The notes under the pieces are model-generated. The model was not told where the DNA came from and did not search any database. It was given only the letters and a program-made list of their open reading frames with translations. The position numbers were made by a program, and so were the translations under genes. A stretch of 45,757 bases of DNA from JBCBKP01 sp038521625 (GTDB taxonomy: Bacteria; Planctomycetota; Phycisphaerae; Phycisphaerales; UBA1924). Shown here one piece after another: positions 32,975 through 41,282 of this stretch. Where the stretch lies: positions 1-45,757 of the forward strand of contig JBCBKP010000027.1 in NCBI GenBank assembly GCA_038521625.1, given 5' to 3'. Within the stretch, counting starts at the first letter, position 1. Every line of letters begins with the position of its first letter.

Positions 32975-33930
32975 GTCGCCGGGATCGTCGAGGCCGAGAG
33001 CGTGGCGAGCGGCAGGTGCAGCTCGCTGTCGTGCTTGGGGCCGCGGAGACGGAAGAAGTGCTCGTGCACGGCCGTCCCGACCGCGACGGCCGAACGCAGC
33101 AGCTTGCCCCGCCGAGATGTCGCGACGCGGCCTCGCAGTGCACGGGCGGGGTCGCGTCGGATCACCGAACCGATGGCCCGGTAGTTCGTCGCGGCGGCAC
33201 GAATACCCGGGCGGATCGCCCCTCGCAGGTACCCCATGCCAAGGCTTGCGCTGTCGTAGTAGCGATCGGCGAGCATGAGAGCACGCTCGACCGCCTCCTC
33301 GACAGACGGATCGCTCGAACCGGCCCGAGCGATCTCGAGCACGCGCTCGGCCGGAACCCAGGCCGCCGGCAGGTAGACCCTGTTGTTCAGCGCGTCCTCG
33401 CGAACGTCGCGTGAGATGTTCGTCAGCTGCATCGCGATGCCGAGATCGATCGCGAACGGATCGCCCTCCCGCTCGACGCCCAGCACGCGGCACATCATCA
33501 GGCCGACAGTTGAAGCGACTCGGTAGGCGTACCGGATCAGCTCGTCCTCACTCGCGATCCGGACGAGTGAGAGGTCCGAACGGACACCCTCGACGAGTTC
33601 CCGCGCGTGCGAGACCGGGACGGCGTGCCGGTCCGCGAGATCGAGGAACGCAGACACGATCGGAGATGATGCGGACTCGCCGCCAAGGCATGCCTCGATC
33701 TCGTCCAGCAGCTCGTGCGGGCGTGATGCGACTCCGACGCCCGCAAGATCGCCGCAGTCATCAACGACGCGGCAGAAGGCATAGAGAACCGCGAGCTCAC
33801 GACGAACGCGCGGCGGCAGCATCAGCGACGCCGCGTGGAATGTCTTGCCGCAGCGACGGAGCACCTCGATCGGATCGATGGGCGAACGGAGCACCAGCGC
33901 CGGATCTGGGTGGCCGTGCGAGCTTGTCAT
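32971..33930 (-). CDS. crtB: Phytoene synthase
   Basis: 319 aa. It has the two Asp-rich regions of trans-isoprenyl head-to-head synthases: YAFCRVVDDCGDLAG (first) and the second in QLTNISRDVREDALNNRVYL, the best-conserved signature of phytoene synthases. RYAYRVASTVGLMM lies between. It joins two GGPP molecules into phytoene. The ATG at 33928-33930 overlaps the crtI stop (ATGA), and its own stop overlaps crtY, so the three are translationally coupled. The length is normal. Confidence 0.96.
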   Translation of the reverse strand: MTSSHGHPDPALVLRSPIDPIEVLRRCGKTFHAASLMLPPRVRRELAVLYAFCRVVDDCGDLAGVGVASRPHELLDEIEACLGGESASSPIVSAFLDLADRHAVPVSHARELVEGVRSDLSLVRIASEDELIRYAYRVASTVGLMMCRVLGVEREGDPFAIDLGIAMQLTNISRDVREDALNNRVYLPAAWVPAERVLEIARAGSSDPSVEEAVERALMLADRYYDSASLGMGYLRGAIRPGIRAAATNYRAIGSVIRRDPARALRGRVATSRRGKLLRSAVAVGTAVHEHFFRLRGPKHDSELHLPLATLSASTIPAT

Positions 33931-35531
33931 GATCGTCTTCCCATCCCGATGACGCCCTCTCGGCGCAGGCAGCGCTCCATCGTCTTCGCGGTGCAGAGCG
34001 TGCCGGGGATGCCCGCTCCGGGGTGCGTCCCGGCACCGACAAGGAAGAGATTACGGTAGTGGGGGCAGCGATTGTGGAATCGGAAGTACGCCGACTGTGT
34101 CAGGCGCGGCTGCACGCTGAAACCGGCGCCGGCCGGCGACCGCAGCTCGCTCTCGAAGTACCGCGGCGTGACCGCAAACCTCGTGTCGATGTGACTACGC
34201 AGTTCGGGTGCCATGCAGCTCTCGATCCGTTCCAGGATCAGGTCGTGGAATCGCTCCTCGCGAGCGTCCCAGTCATCGATCCTCGAGAGGTTCGGCACCG
34301 GAGCGAGCACGTAGAAGCACTCGTGCCCATCGGGGGCCATCGACGGGTCCGACCGCGTTGGAGCGTGCGCGTACAGGCTCGGATCGTCCGGGACGATCCC
34401 GCGGTCGAAGATGTCGCTGAGCAGTTCCTTGTACCGATCGCTCAGGAGGATCGTGTGGTGGGCAAGATCCGGATAGGTCCGGCTCGTGCCGAAGTAGGAC
34501 ACGAACAGGCCCATGGAGAGCTTCATCGACCGGGCCCGCAGCCGCGTGAGCTTGTGGCGACCCTGTTCGGGCAGCATTTTCGTGTAGAGGGTGACGGGAT
34601 CGGCGTTGGAGACGACGAGATCGGCCGGGATGAGCGTGCCGGACCCGAGCGCGACACCGCTCACCCGATCGCTCGTGGTCTCGATCGACTCGACATCCTC
34701 GCCGAGCCGGATGTCGATGCCGACACGCTCCATGAGGGCTCCGAGCGCCCGCACAACCGCGCCGGTCCCGCCCATCGCGTAGTGCACGCCGAACCGCTGC
34801 TCGAGGGGCTGGATCAGGGCGTAGATGCAGCTCGTGTTGAACGGGTTGCCTCCGACGAGAAGAGGCTGGAACGTGAAGACCTGCCGGAGCCGCTCGTTCT
34901 TGAGATGGGATGCGACGAACTCGTACATCGACCGCCGCGCACCCAGCCGGAGCATGTCCGGGACGGCCCGCGCCATGTCGCTCGCACGATCGAATGGCTG
35001 GTCGCCAAGCCGCTCGTAGCCGATCTTGTAGATCTCCTCGGCGCGCCGCAGCATCCGGCGGTATCCATCGCAGTCCTTGGGGCGGAATCGCTCGATCTGT
35101 TCGCACATCTGATCGGGGCCGCCCCCGTAGTCGAACTTCGCACCGTCGCCCCACTGGACGCGATACCACGGCCAGACCGGCCGCAGATCGACGTGGTCCT
35201 CGAGGCGCTCGCCGAACAACTCGAATAGCTCCGCGAGCAGGTACGGCGCCGTGATCACGGTCGGCCCGGCGTCGAACGTGTAGCCGTCGCGTTCGAATAC
35301 GCGAGCTCTCCCGCCCAGCATCACGAGGCGATCGACGAGGGTGACCCGCATGCCGCTCGCCCGGAGTCTCAGGGCCGACGCGATCCCGCCGAACCCAGCG
35401 CCGACGACGACGGCGTGGCGGCTCTGTGCGTCGGGACGGGTTGCCGGGGCCGGCCGAAGCCCGGCCGGGAAGCCCGGCCGCCCGATCGAACGGGCGGCCG
35501 AGGGAGTGGTCTGGAACGCGTGCGTTGACAC
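33927..35531 (-). CDS. crtI: Phytoene desaturase (lycopene-forming)
   Basis: 534 aa starting at a GTG (35529-35531). About 38 residues precede the FAD motif VVVGAGFGGIASALRLRASG, followed by GGRARVFERDGYTFDAGPTV, the standard CrtI N-terminus. NADPVTLYTKMLP is in the middle. The C-terminal FAD motif is LFLVGAGTHPGAGIPGTLCT, then AKTMERCL. Bacterial CrtI does all four desaturations of phytoene to lycopene and needs FAD. It starts 20 nt after the rhodopsin stop and overlaps crtB by 4 nt. The function call is strong; whether it stops at lycopene or earlier is not visible. Confidence 0.96.
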   Translation of the reverse strand: MSTHAFQTTPSAARSIGRPGFPAGLRPAPATRPDAQSRHAVVVGAGFGGIASALRLRASGMRVTLVDRLVMLGGRARVFERDGYTFDAGPTVITAPYLLAELFELFGERLEDHVDLRPVWPWYRVQWGDGAKFDYGGGPDQMCEQIERFRPKDCDGYRRMLRRAEEIYKIGYERLGDQPFDRASDMARAVPDMLRLGARRSMYEFVASHLKNERLRQVFTFQPLLVGGNPFNTSCIYALIQPLEQRFGVHYAMGGTGAVVRALGALMERVGIDIRLGEDVESIETTSDRVSGVALGSGTLIPADLVVSNADPVTLYTKMLPEQGRHKLTRLRARSMKLSMGLFVSYFGTSRTYPDLAHHTILLSDRYKELLSDIFDRGIVPDDPSLYAHAPTRSDPSMAPDGHECFYVLAPVPNLSRIDDWDAREERFHDLILERIESCMAPELRSHIDTRFAVTPRYFESELRSPAGAGFSVQPRLTQSAYFRFHNRCPHYRNLFLVGAGTHPGAGIPGTLCTAKTMERCLRREGVIGMGRRS

Positions 35532-35551
35532 GTGGTCTCAATGCCCCGCGA

Positions 35552-36397
35552 TCACGCGGCGGCCGGTGCACCGCTGCCCTGCGGCAGCAGCCCCTCGATC
35601 TCCGTCTTGCGGGCGGCGATCATGTAGATCACAACGCCGAAGCCGGCCTTCGCCGTGATGTCCGCGATCGTGTATCCGACCTGCAGACCGACGACCGCCG
35701 TCGCGCTCAGGCCGCCGTCCTCGCCGCGACCGAGCGCGCCGATCAGGTAGGCGATCGGGTAGAACGACCAGGTGATCAGCACGACGATGCGGGCGAAGTT
35801 GATCAGCCCGCGGACGCCCTCGGGCTGCTTGTTGATCGCGGCGGTCAGCTGCGTGAACAGCACGCCAAGGATGATCACAAAGAAGAACATGCTGACCGCG
35901 AACCATCCCCAGATCGCGGCGGCGCTGCCGCCGGTCGAGAGGGCGTTCTCGCCCGGGTATCCCGTGATGATCATGAGCAGCACGGCCGGGATCAGGATCT
36001 TCAGGAACTTGCTGGACTCGGACTTGGTGAGAGCCATGACGGCGATCAGCTCAACCATCAGCAGCGGCACCGTGAGCAGCCAATCCGCGTACCGGTAGAA
36101 ATCGTTGAACGGCTTGCCCGACGCGATGTACTCGCCGCCGACCAGCTCGAACGCACCGCCGAACGAGTCGCGGATCTGGAAGTAGTGGTAGCACGCGATC
36201 GCCGTCACCAATCCAGTGACGATCATCGCCGGGCGATACTTCGCGGCGACCTTCGGCGCAAAGAAGAAGAACATCGTGGCCGCGCCCATCGTGGCAACGG
36301 TCAGCGACAGCAGATTGTATACGACGTTGTACCCGAACGCATCGAGCGTCGGGAGTCCAGACAGCGCTTCCGCTGTGCTTGCGATCGCGTCTTGCAC
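35552..36397 (-). CDS. Xanthorhodopsin-like light-driven proton pump
   Basis: 281 aa, seven helices, starting at a GTG with AAGGAG 7 nt upstream. Sequence is close in pattern to Salinibacter xanthorhodopsin: SLTVATM, IACYHYFQIRD (His71), YRYADWLLTVPLLMVEL, GYPGE, and VGLQVGYTIADITAKAGFGV. The counter-ion Asp105, Thr109 and proton-donor Glu116 form the DTE motif of outward proton pumps. Lys250 should bind retinal. Leu113 is at the spectral tuning site and predicts green absorption. At the position of xanthorhodopsin Gly156, which opens a side window for a carotenoid antenna, this protein has Phe166 by a gap-free alignment of helix E. So antenna binding is not expected. It acts in the inner membrane with retinal from blh. 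Confidence 0.95.
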   Translation of the reverse strand: MQDAIASTAEALSGLPTLDAFGYNVVYNLLSLTVATMGAATMFFFFAPKVAAKYRPAMIVTGLVTAIACYHYFQIRDSFGGAFELVGGEYIASGKPFNDFYRYADWLLTVPLLMVELIAVMALTKSESSKFLKILIPAVLLMIITGYPGENALSTGGSAAAIWGWFAVSMFFFVIILGVLFTQLTAAINKQPEGVRGLINFARIVVLITWSFYPIAYLIGALGRGEDGGLSATAVVGLQVGYTIADITAKAGFGVVIYMIAARKTEIEGLLPQGSGAPAAA

Positions 36398-36414
36398 GGA
36401 GCTACTCCTTGGGA

Positions 36415-36906
36415 TCAGTCGGCGACCCGGGACACGCCCGGATCGGTCATGGTGGTGGTGCGAGACTGGTCCGGCTCGGCCCAGCTCTGTCGGAGAACCG
36501 AGGCGACGAGTCGCGGGATGAACGCCGCGGCAACGACACCCGAAACAATCGGCTCGTACGCGATGCCGTCAGACGGCGGCGCGAACGCGAACATCGATGA
36601 GACGGCGAATCCCACGACCGCGGCGAACAGAATCGCCGGCAAGATCGCGATCACCCCGCGAAGAGACTTGGACCAGCGTGATGAGCCAACAAGCCCGGCA
36701 ACACCCGCGAGAACGAGCAGCAAGAACCCGGGGCCGCCGCCGTCCTGGTTGAGCCCACTCAGCGTCGCGCCCTGCTCGAATCGAGCCGAAAGCGCCCAAA
36801 CCGATACATAGATCGCGAAAGCGGCGATGAATGCCGAACCAGCTTCGCGAAGGACGCATGCCGAGCTTGGCCCTTGGGCTCTCACAGTCCTGCGGCCTTC
36901 GAGCAA
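36415..36906 (-). CDS. Small membrane protein of unknown function, first gene of the rhodopsin operon
   Basis: 163 aa if started at the TTG at 36904-36906; a later start after about 20 residues is possible. Four hydrophobic segments: AFIAAFAIYVSVWALSA, GFLLLVLAGVAGLVGSS, VIAILPAILFAAVVGFAVSS and IVSGVVAAAFIPRLVASVL. No family is recognised. Its stop is 17 nt before the rhodopsin GTG and its strand is the same, so it is cotranscribed. It may be an accessory to the rhodopsin or just the first gene of the block. A divergent membrane gene starts 23 bp away at 36930. Confidence 0.6.
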   Translation of the reverse strand: MLEGRRTVRAQGPSSACVLREAGSAFIAAFAIYVSVWALSARFEQGATLSGLNQDGGGPGFLLLVLAGVAGLVGSSRWSKSLRGVIAILPAILFAAVVGFAVSSMFAFAPPSDGIAYEPIVSGVVAAAFIPRLVASVLRQSWAEPDQSRTTTMTDPGVSRVAD

Positions 36907-36929
36907 CCAAGGCAGGGCGATTCGTTTCT

Positions 36930-37934
36930 GTGTCGAAGAAATCTGATAACAAGGAATATCCCGAATCCGTGAACGCTCAGGAGCACGAAGCCGGTCGCGT
37001 GCTGCAGACCGCTCGCACGCTCGCCGAGTCGTTTGAAGCCGTCTGGCTGAGTCGCCGCGCCCGATTCGCCCGCGCCGGCACCCTCATCGGGGTCCTGCTC
37101 GGGGGCATTCTCCTCATTGAGCTCAATCGCAGGGGCGTCTCGCCGCTCATCAGCCAGTTCCCCGACGTTCATCTCGCCGCGATCGGCTGGACCGTCACCG
37201 TTCTGCTGATCTTCGAGATCGTGGAGATGCTCCTCTCGCTCCCCAAGTCCGTCGCGACCAGCGTCGGGCGCCATCTCCAGGTCTACGCGCTCGTGCTGCT
37301 CCGCGACGCCTTCGCGAAGCTCGGAGAGTTCACCGAGCCCATCGACATCGGCTTTGAAGAGCTTGGTGGGGAGCAGGGCAAGGCGCTCGCGATCATGGGC
37401 ACCGACGCGGCCGGAGCCATCGCGCTCTTCTTGTGCGCGACGCTCTTCGCCCGATTTCAGACGCACACGCCGATCATCTCCGATCCCGCTCGGTCCGGCA
37501 CCTTCGTCGCGATCAAGCAGGCGGTCATGCTGGCCATGCTCGTGACGCTCGCCGGCCTGCTCACCGCCGACCTCATCAAACTCCTCGGTGGTGGGGTCGA
37601 TCTCCGTCTCTTCGATCGCTTCTTTACCACGCTCGTCTTCGTTGATGTCCTGTTTGCCGTCGTGTCGCTCGGGTTCACCGAGATCCCCGCGGTCGTCTTC
37701 CGCAACTTCGGCTTCGCATTCGCCGCCATCATGCTCCGTCTCGCGATCGCTTCCGACGAGTTCATCCGGCCGGTTCTCGGCGTCACCGGCGGCGCGACGG
37801 CTCTCGGGGTGACTGCCGTCTACAACCTCTCACTCCGGCCGCCGCAGCCCGATATCGAGGACGCGGTCCCGAGCGATGCGGCAATCCGGCCTGAGCGAGA
37901 AGCTCGGGAACCGCCTCAATCAGAAGGCAGGTAG
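36930..37934 (+). CDS. Multi-pass membrane protein of unknown function
   Basis: 334 aa from the GTG at 36930; another GTG at 36969, behind AAGGA, is possible. After a hydrophilic N-terminus (about 45 aa) there are about six to seven hydrophobic segments: AGTLIGVLLGGILLIEL, LAAIGWTVTVLLIFEIVEML, AAGAIALFLCATLFA, AVMLAMLVTLAGLLTADLI, FFTTLVFVDVLFAVVSL and others. A soluble loop holds GEFTEPIDIGFEELGGEQG. No known family signature is seen. It is divergent from the rhodopsin operon (23 bp) and overlaps the convergent gene at 37916 by 19 bp. The promoter of both units must lie in or near this tight gap. Confidence 0.65.
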   Translation: MSKKSDNKEYPESVNAQEHEAGRVLQTARTLAESFEAVWLSRRARFARAGTLIGVLLGGILLIELNRRGVSPLISQFPDVHLAAIGWTVTVLLIFEIVEMLLSLPKSVATSVGRHLQVYALVLLRDAFAKLGEFTEPIDIGFEELGGEQGKALAIMGTDAAGAIALFLCATLFARFQTHTPIISDPARSGTFVAIKQAVMLAMLVTLAGLLTADLIKLLGGGVDLRLFDRFFTTLVFVDVLFAVVSLGFTEIPAVVFRNFGFAFAAIMLRLAIASDEFIRPVLGVTGGATALGVTAVYNLSLRPPQPDIEDAVPSDAAIRPEREAREPPQSEGR

Positions 37935-39079
37935 ACCCAGAGCGCCGGCCGCCCGCTGTTGCAGTGGACCGCACGACCGAGCGGCGACAACCCTGCCAGG
38001 CCAAGATACGCGGAGGTGCGGGCCGCGTTCCATGCCGCAAGAGAACACGGCCGTGGCCCGCGATCGCGCGATGACACGCTCGGGATCGGATGGAAGATGG
38101 CCTCGATCATGCCCGGCCGAGCAGGCTCGTCGTCCTGCATCGCGTCGAGAGCACTCGCGAGCGACCGCAGATCGGAAGGCTCTGCGCCGTTCTCCACGAT
38201 CCGCCGATCAACCTCGTGCGACGCCGCCCGGCTCAGCGTCGGGAGCACGAGCAGCCCGACGAAAGACCACAAGGTGAACACGGACGCGAACTCCAGCACG
38301 CCGCCCGCGGTGCCGGAGTTGTCACGCGCGACGCCGCCCGCGAGCACGAGCCCCGCGACCGTGAAGCCGACCGCGACCAGCCGGCCTCGCTCCCAGAGGC
38401 CCGATTCCGCGGCCGCCCGTCGGCGCCGAATCGCCAGATCGAACAGTCGCGGGTCGAGCCGCGCTATCCAGCGCTCGGGGACAAGGATGCGGGTCGGGCG
38501 GATCAGCCCGGCGATGCCTCCCGTGAAGCCCATATCGCTGCTGCTGAGCACGCGCACGTCGCGACCAAGGTCGGTCTGCTCCACGGCCTTCAGACCGCCC
38601 AGAACTCTTGCGATCAGCGTCCGGCAGGCGAGAAGGAGGATGCACGCCGACACGCCGACAAGAACGGGCCCGATCCAGCCCGCCGCGCGACCGGCGAGCA
38701 TCATGATGACACCGATCGAGCCGTACAGCACGAAGTAGCCGATCACGCCTCGCAACCATCCGGTCAGCACGCGGCCGCTCGACGCGGACAGACGGCCGTG
38801 CTGCTTTGGCAGAATTAGGCCTCCGAGGAGGTCGAACGGCGTTTGGAGCAGGACCACCGCCGCAGCCATCAAGAGAATCGAACCCAAGCCGCCGGTGCGA
38901 CTCGTGTCGAGCCGATCGGGAAGCCCGAGAACCAGCACCAGCACGCTCAGGACGACCCAGAACCCGACACCCGAGATGCCGAGCAGAAGCCGCGATCGTC
39001 CGTAGCTCAGCCGTCCGGGCCGGGGGCCCGCGTCCGTCGGAGTCTCGACTCGCGTATCGTTTGCCATCTCCATCGGCAT
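37916..39079 (-). CDS. Multi-pass membrane protein, perhaps a degenerate M48/M56-type peptidase
   Basis: 387 aa from the ATG at 39077-39079, with GGGAG 7 nt upstream. Several hydrophobic segments: GISGVGFWVVLSVLVLVLGL, GSILLMAAAVVLLQ, VIGYFVLYGSIGVIMMLAG and IGPVLVGVSACILLLACR. A soluble stretch reads VRVLSSSDMGFTGGIAGLIR, then PTRILVPERWIARLDPRLFD, then IRRRRAAAESG. This has the run-up of membrane metallopeptidases (FTGG..., ILVP..W...L), but no HExxH follows; the place is taken by Arg/Ala. So, if related, it has lost the zinc site. Further helices and a tail rich in Pro/Arg follow. The call is weak; the gene is real by length and ribosome site. Confidence 0.65.
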   Translation of the reverse strand: MPMEMANDTRVETPTDAGPRPGRLSYGRSRLLLGISGVGFWVVLSVLVLVLGLPDRLDTSRTGGLGSILLMAAAVVLLQTPFDLLGGLILPKQHGRLSASSGRVLTGWLRGVIGYFVLYGSIGVIMMLAGRAAGWIGPVLVGVSACILLLACRTLIARVLGGLKAVEQTDLGRDVRVLSSSDMGFTGGIAGLIRPTRILVPERWIARLDPRLFDLAIRRRRAAAESGLWERGRLVAVGFTVAGLVLAGGVARDNSGTAGGVLEFASVFTLWSFVGLLVLPTLSRAASHEVDRRIVENGAEPSDLRSLASALDAMQDDEPARPGMIEAIFHPIPSVSSRDRGPRPCSLAAWNAARTSAYLGLAGLSPLGRAVHCNSGRPALWVYLPSD

Positions 39080-39408
39080 GCACGTACTCCCTGCGGATCA
39101 GAGAGTTCGCACGCTGACGCGCGTCGGACGCAACTGCCGCCGACCGAGAGCGAGGCGCTGCCACCGACGCGGAACGGATCTACTGTAGAGATCGTCGGGT
39201 TGAATCGGAGAGAGCCGCCGGACTGGATGAAGTTTCCATCCACGCTGGATCCGAGCGCGTTGAACGTGCCACGCGCCAGCGCCAGCGTCGGCGTCTCGGT
39301 GACGGTGAAGCCCGGGTTCGTCCTGCTTGAGATCAGGAGTTCTTCGTCGATGGAGAGGTCGGAGTAATTTCCGCTCGCGAGGTTGATCCTGCCGATCTCG
39401 CTCGACTG
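39080..39408 (-). pseudogene. Fragment of a beta-helix type surface protein
   Basis: A minus frame of about 95 codons, cut by the IS fragment on one side and lacking a start. It reads IGRINLASGNYSDLSIDEEL, then FTVTETPTLALARGTFNALG, then SVDGNFIQSGGSLRFNPTIS and DPFRVGGSASLSVGG. This is the repeating pattern of large secreted autotransporter-like or PEP-CTERM beta-helix proteins common in planctomycetes (x-GNFxQSGG-L, x-VGGSASL-GG). The gene it came from must have been much longer. The IS fragment at 39409 ends it on the right. Confidence 0.55.
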
Positions 39409-39799
39409 GGGTACCCGAGCACATCAGGTCGGACAATGGCCCGGAGTTCACCGCGAAGGCGGTGCGAGCGTGGCTGGCGAAGGTCGGCGTACAGACGCTG
39501 TTCATCGAGCCGGGCTCGCCGTGGGAGAACGGGTACGTCGAGAGCCTGAACGGCAAGCTGCGTGACGAACTGCTCGATCGAGAGGTATTCGAGACGCCGC
39601 TCGAGGCCCGCGTGCTGATCGAACGCTGGCGGCAGCACTACAACACGGTCCGTCCACACTCGTCGCTGGGCTATCGCCCTCCGGCACCCCAAACGGTCTC
39701 ACCAGAGGCCTGCTCCGCTACGCTCCGCAGCCCTCTGGTGGCACGGGACGCAGCCCTTGGAGTAACATAGAAACTGGCACAACTATCGGGGGCAGGTCA
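39409..39799 (+). mobile_element. 3' fragment of an IS3-family element (second copy)
   Basis: It contains the last part of OrfB in one open frame from GVPEHIRSDNGPEFTAKAVR to the stop at 39768-39770, with the second Asp and the Glu (NGYVESLNGKLRDELL), and the right inverted repeat GGGGGCAGGTCA (39788-39799). The first part of the element is missing. Protein and DNA closely match the copy at 28418-29703 but with many differences, so it is not a recent duplicate. It separates a surface-protein scrap from a GHKL ATPase scrap. Confidence 0.85.
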
Positions 39800-40450
39800 G
39801 AGGCTGAGAATCGTGGTGGGCATCTGTTCCGCCGATAAGCCGATGCCGCGATCGTGCACCTCAATCACCCGCTTCTCCGGCCCCGAACCTCCGCGCAGAC
39901 GGACCGTCACGCGCTTCGCGAGCTTTCGGCGCTCCGCCGCCGTCATGCCGCTGAGCCCGTCGTCCGGCACGTTGAGCCAGGTAGTCGCTGCCTCGCGTGG
40001 CGACCCGACTGCCGGCTTGCCGTCGTGTGCGACGAACTCGGCATCGAGTACGGCGTCGATCGCATTCGTGACTCGCTCTACCACGGCTCGCCCCGGGTTG
40101 GACGACACCTCGATGACACCCCGGTTGTTCGGTCGGTCACCGACCACGAACAGCAGCCCGGGCTCGTAGATCATTATCACCCGGTACGGATCGCTCTGGT
40201 AGGGCAGCTTGTACCAGAAGGGCCATGGCTCGCCGGTCGACCGGCTGTGGCGGAACGTGCCCTTCTGGCGCGATCGCATGGAACACAGGCCGTGCAGCGC
40301 CGAGCGGATCACGAACACGATGACCGCGATCGGCAGCAGCTGCCCCGGCGCGTTGTCGGAGACCAGCAGCGGCGGCCACGCCGGGTGCAGCACGAACAGC
40401 CCGACAATGTCGAAGACGGTGTTCGCGACGTTCAGGCAATCGACTGAGCT
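39800..40450 (-). pseudogene. Chimeric remnant: membrane segment fused to a GHKL ATPase N-terminal part
   Basis: The minus frame, read from about 40450 down, first gives a membrane stretch (FDIVGLFVLHPAWPPLLVSD, QLLPIAVIVFVIRSALHGLC) and WYKLPYQSDPYRVIMIYEPG. It then continues without a stop as DRPNNRGVIEVSSNPGRAVV, ERVTNAIDAVL and IEVHDRGIGLSAEQMPTTIL. The second part is the start of a GHKL-type ATPase (N box VERVTNAIDA, G1 box EVHDRGIGLS), of a kind seen on planctomycete mobile elements. The frame stops in the IS end, so everything after the G1 box is lost. No clear start exists. It looks like two genes joined by deletion and then cut by the IS. Confidence 0.6.
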
Positions 40451-40624
40451 GGTCGCCGAGTCGCTCGTGCTTCTTCGAGTGCCCACATTGCTCGACGCAT
40501 ACGGAGCGCATGCTTGCCCGGAGCCCCTTCGCAAGGCGAGAGCATCGTCTCGTCCGTTCTCGCAGAAGCACAATGGGGCATGTTCCTCAGCCGCGATCCC
40601 ATTGGACCAACTAGTCTTGGACGA

Positions 40625-41281
40625 ATGCACCCGCATCAGGCACGCCAAGCACAGACGTCGGGACGGATGCAAGGACTCGGAGCCAATGCGCCGGGTCCCA
40701 TACGAACACTGGCCGATATCGCACGGCTTCTGTGGATGATTGCCTTCGCGATCCCGGCGTACATCGTTTATCACCTGGCGTTCACCGGCAGCGGCATCGG
40801 CGCCTTCGGCCGCACCATGTTCCTGATGTCTTCGGTGGGCCTGTTCGTGCTCTCCTGGGTGCTCGGAGGTCCGGCCGCCGACGTGGTCTACTTCGTCGCG
40901 TGGCTGTTCACCGTCAAGTGGATCGCTGAGTACGTGTGGGCGGTGAGACGCCGCCGCGCGGGTAGCCGCGAGCATTCGGGCAGCCCTGGCGTCTGCATCC
41001 TGATGCCGCTGGGGATTCAGACCGACGCGATCGCGCTCGTCGTGATCATCGTCGTGGGCGCTCTTGCCGCAACCTTAATCACTCCTTACGGATGGGCGAT
41101 CGGGACGATCCTGGTGCTCGGCGGTGTGGGCCTGCTGATGATGGACGCGTGGATCGCGGTTCGGCTGGCCCGTCGACGCGTCGAGGTCGCCGACATGGAG
41201 TACATGGCCGACCTGGAGGCGGAAGCCCGTGATGCCCGCAGAGATCCGGCGCAGCCGTTCAATCCGGTGGACGTCGAGTAG
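40625..41281 (+). CDS. Membrane protein of the mobile region
   Basis: 218 aa from the ATG at 40625; a TTG at 40514 would extend it by 37 residues. Four to five hydrophobic segments: LLWMIAFAIPAYIVYHLAF, TMFLMSSVGLFVLSWVLGG, ADVVYFVAWLFTVKWIAEYV, AIALVVIIVVGALAATLI and WAIGTILVLGGVGLLMMDAW. The C-terminus is charged (EYMADLEAEARDARRDPAQP). I recognise no family. It ends 1 nt before the convergent coiled-coil gene. Its position next to a coupling ATPase fits a conjugation accessory, without proof. Confidence 0.6.
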   Translation: MHPHQARQAQTSGRMQGLGANAPGPIRTLADIARLLWMIAFAIPAYIVYHLAFTGSGIGAFGRTMFLMSSVGLFVLSWVLGGPAADVVYFVAWLFTVKWIAEYVWAVRRRRAGSREHSGSPGVCILMPLGIQTDAIALVVIIVVGALAATLITPYGWAIGTILVLGGVGLLMMDAWIAVRLARRRVEVADMEYMADLEAEARDARRDPAQPFNPVDVE

Positions 41282-41282
41282 C

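Noticed and set aside
34023..35228. 401-codon plus frame opposite crtI
   Set aside because: Antisense of a firmly identified phytoene desaturase.
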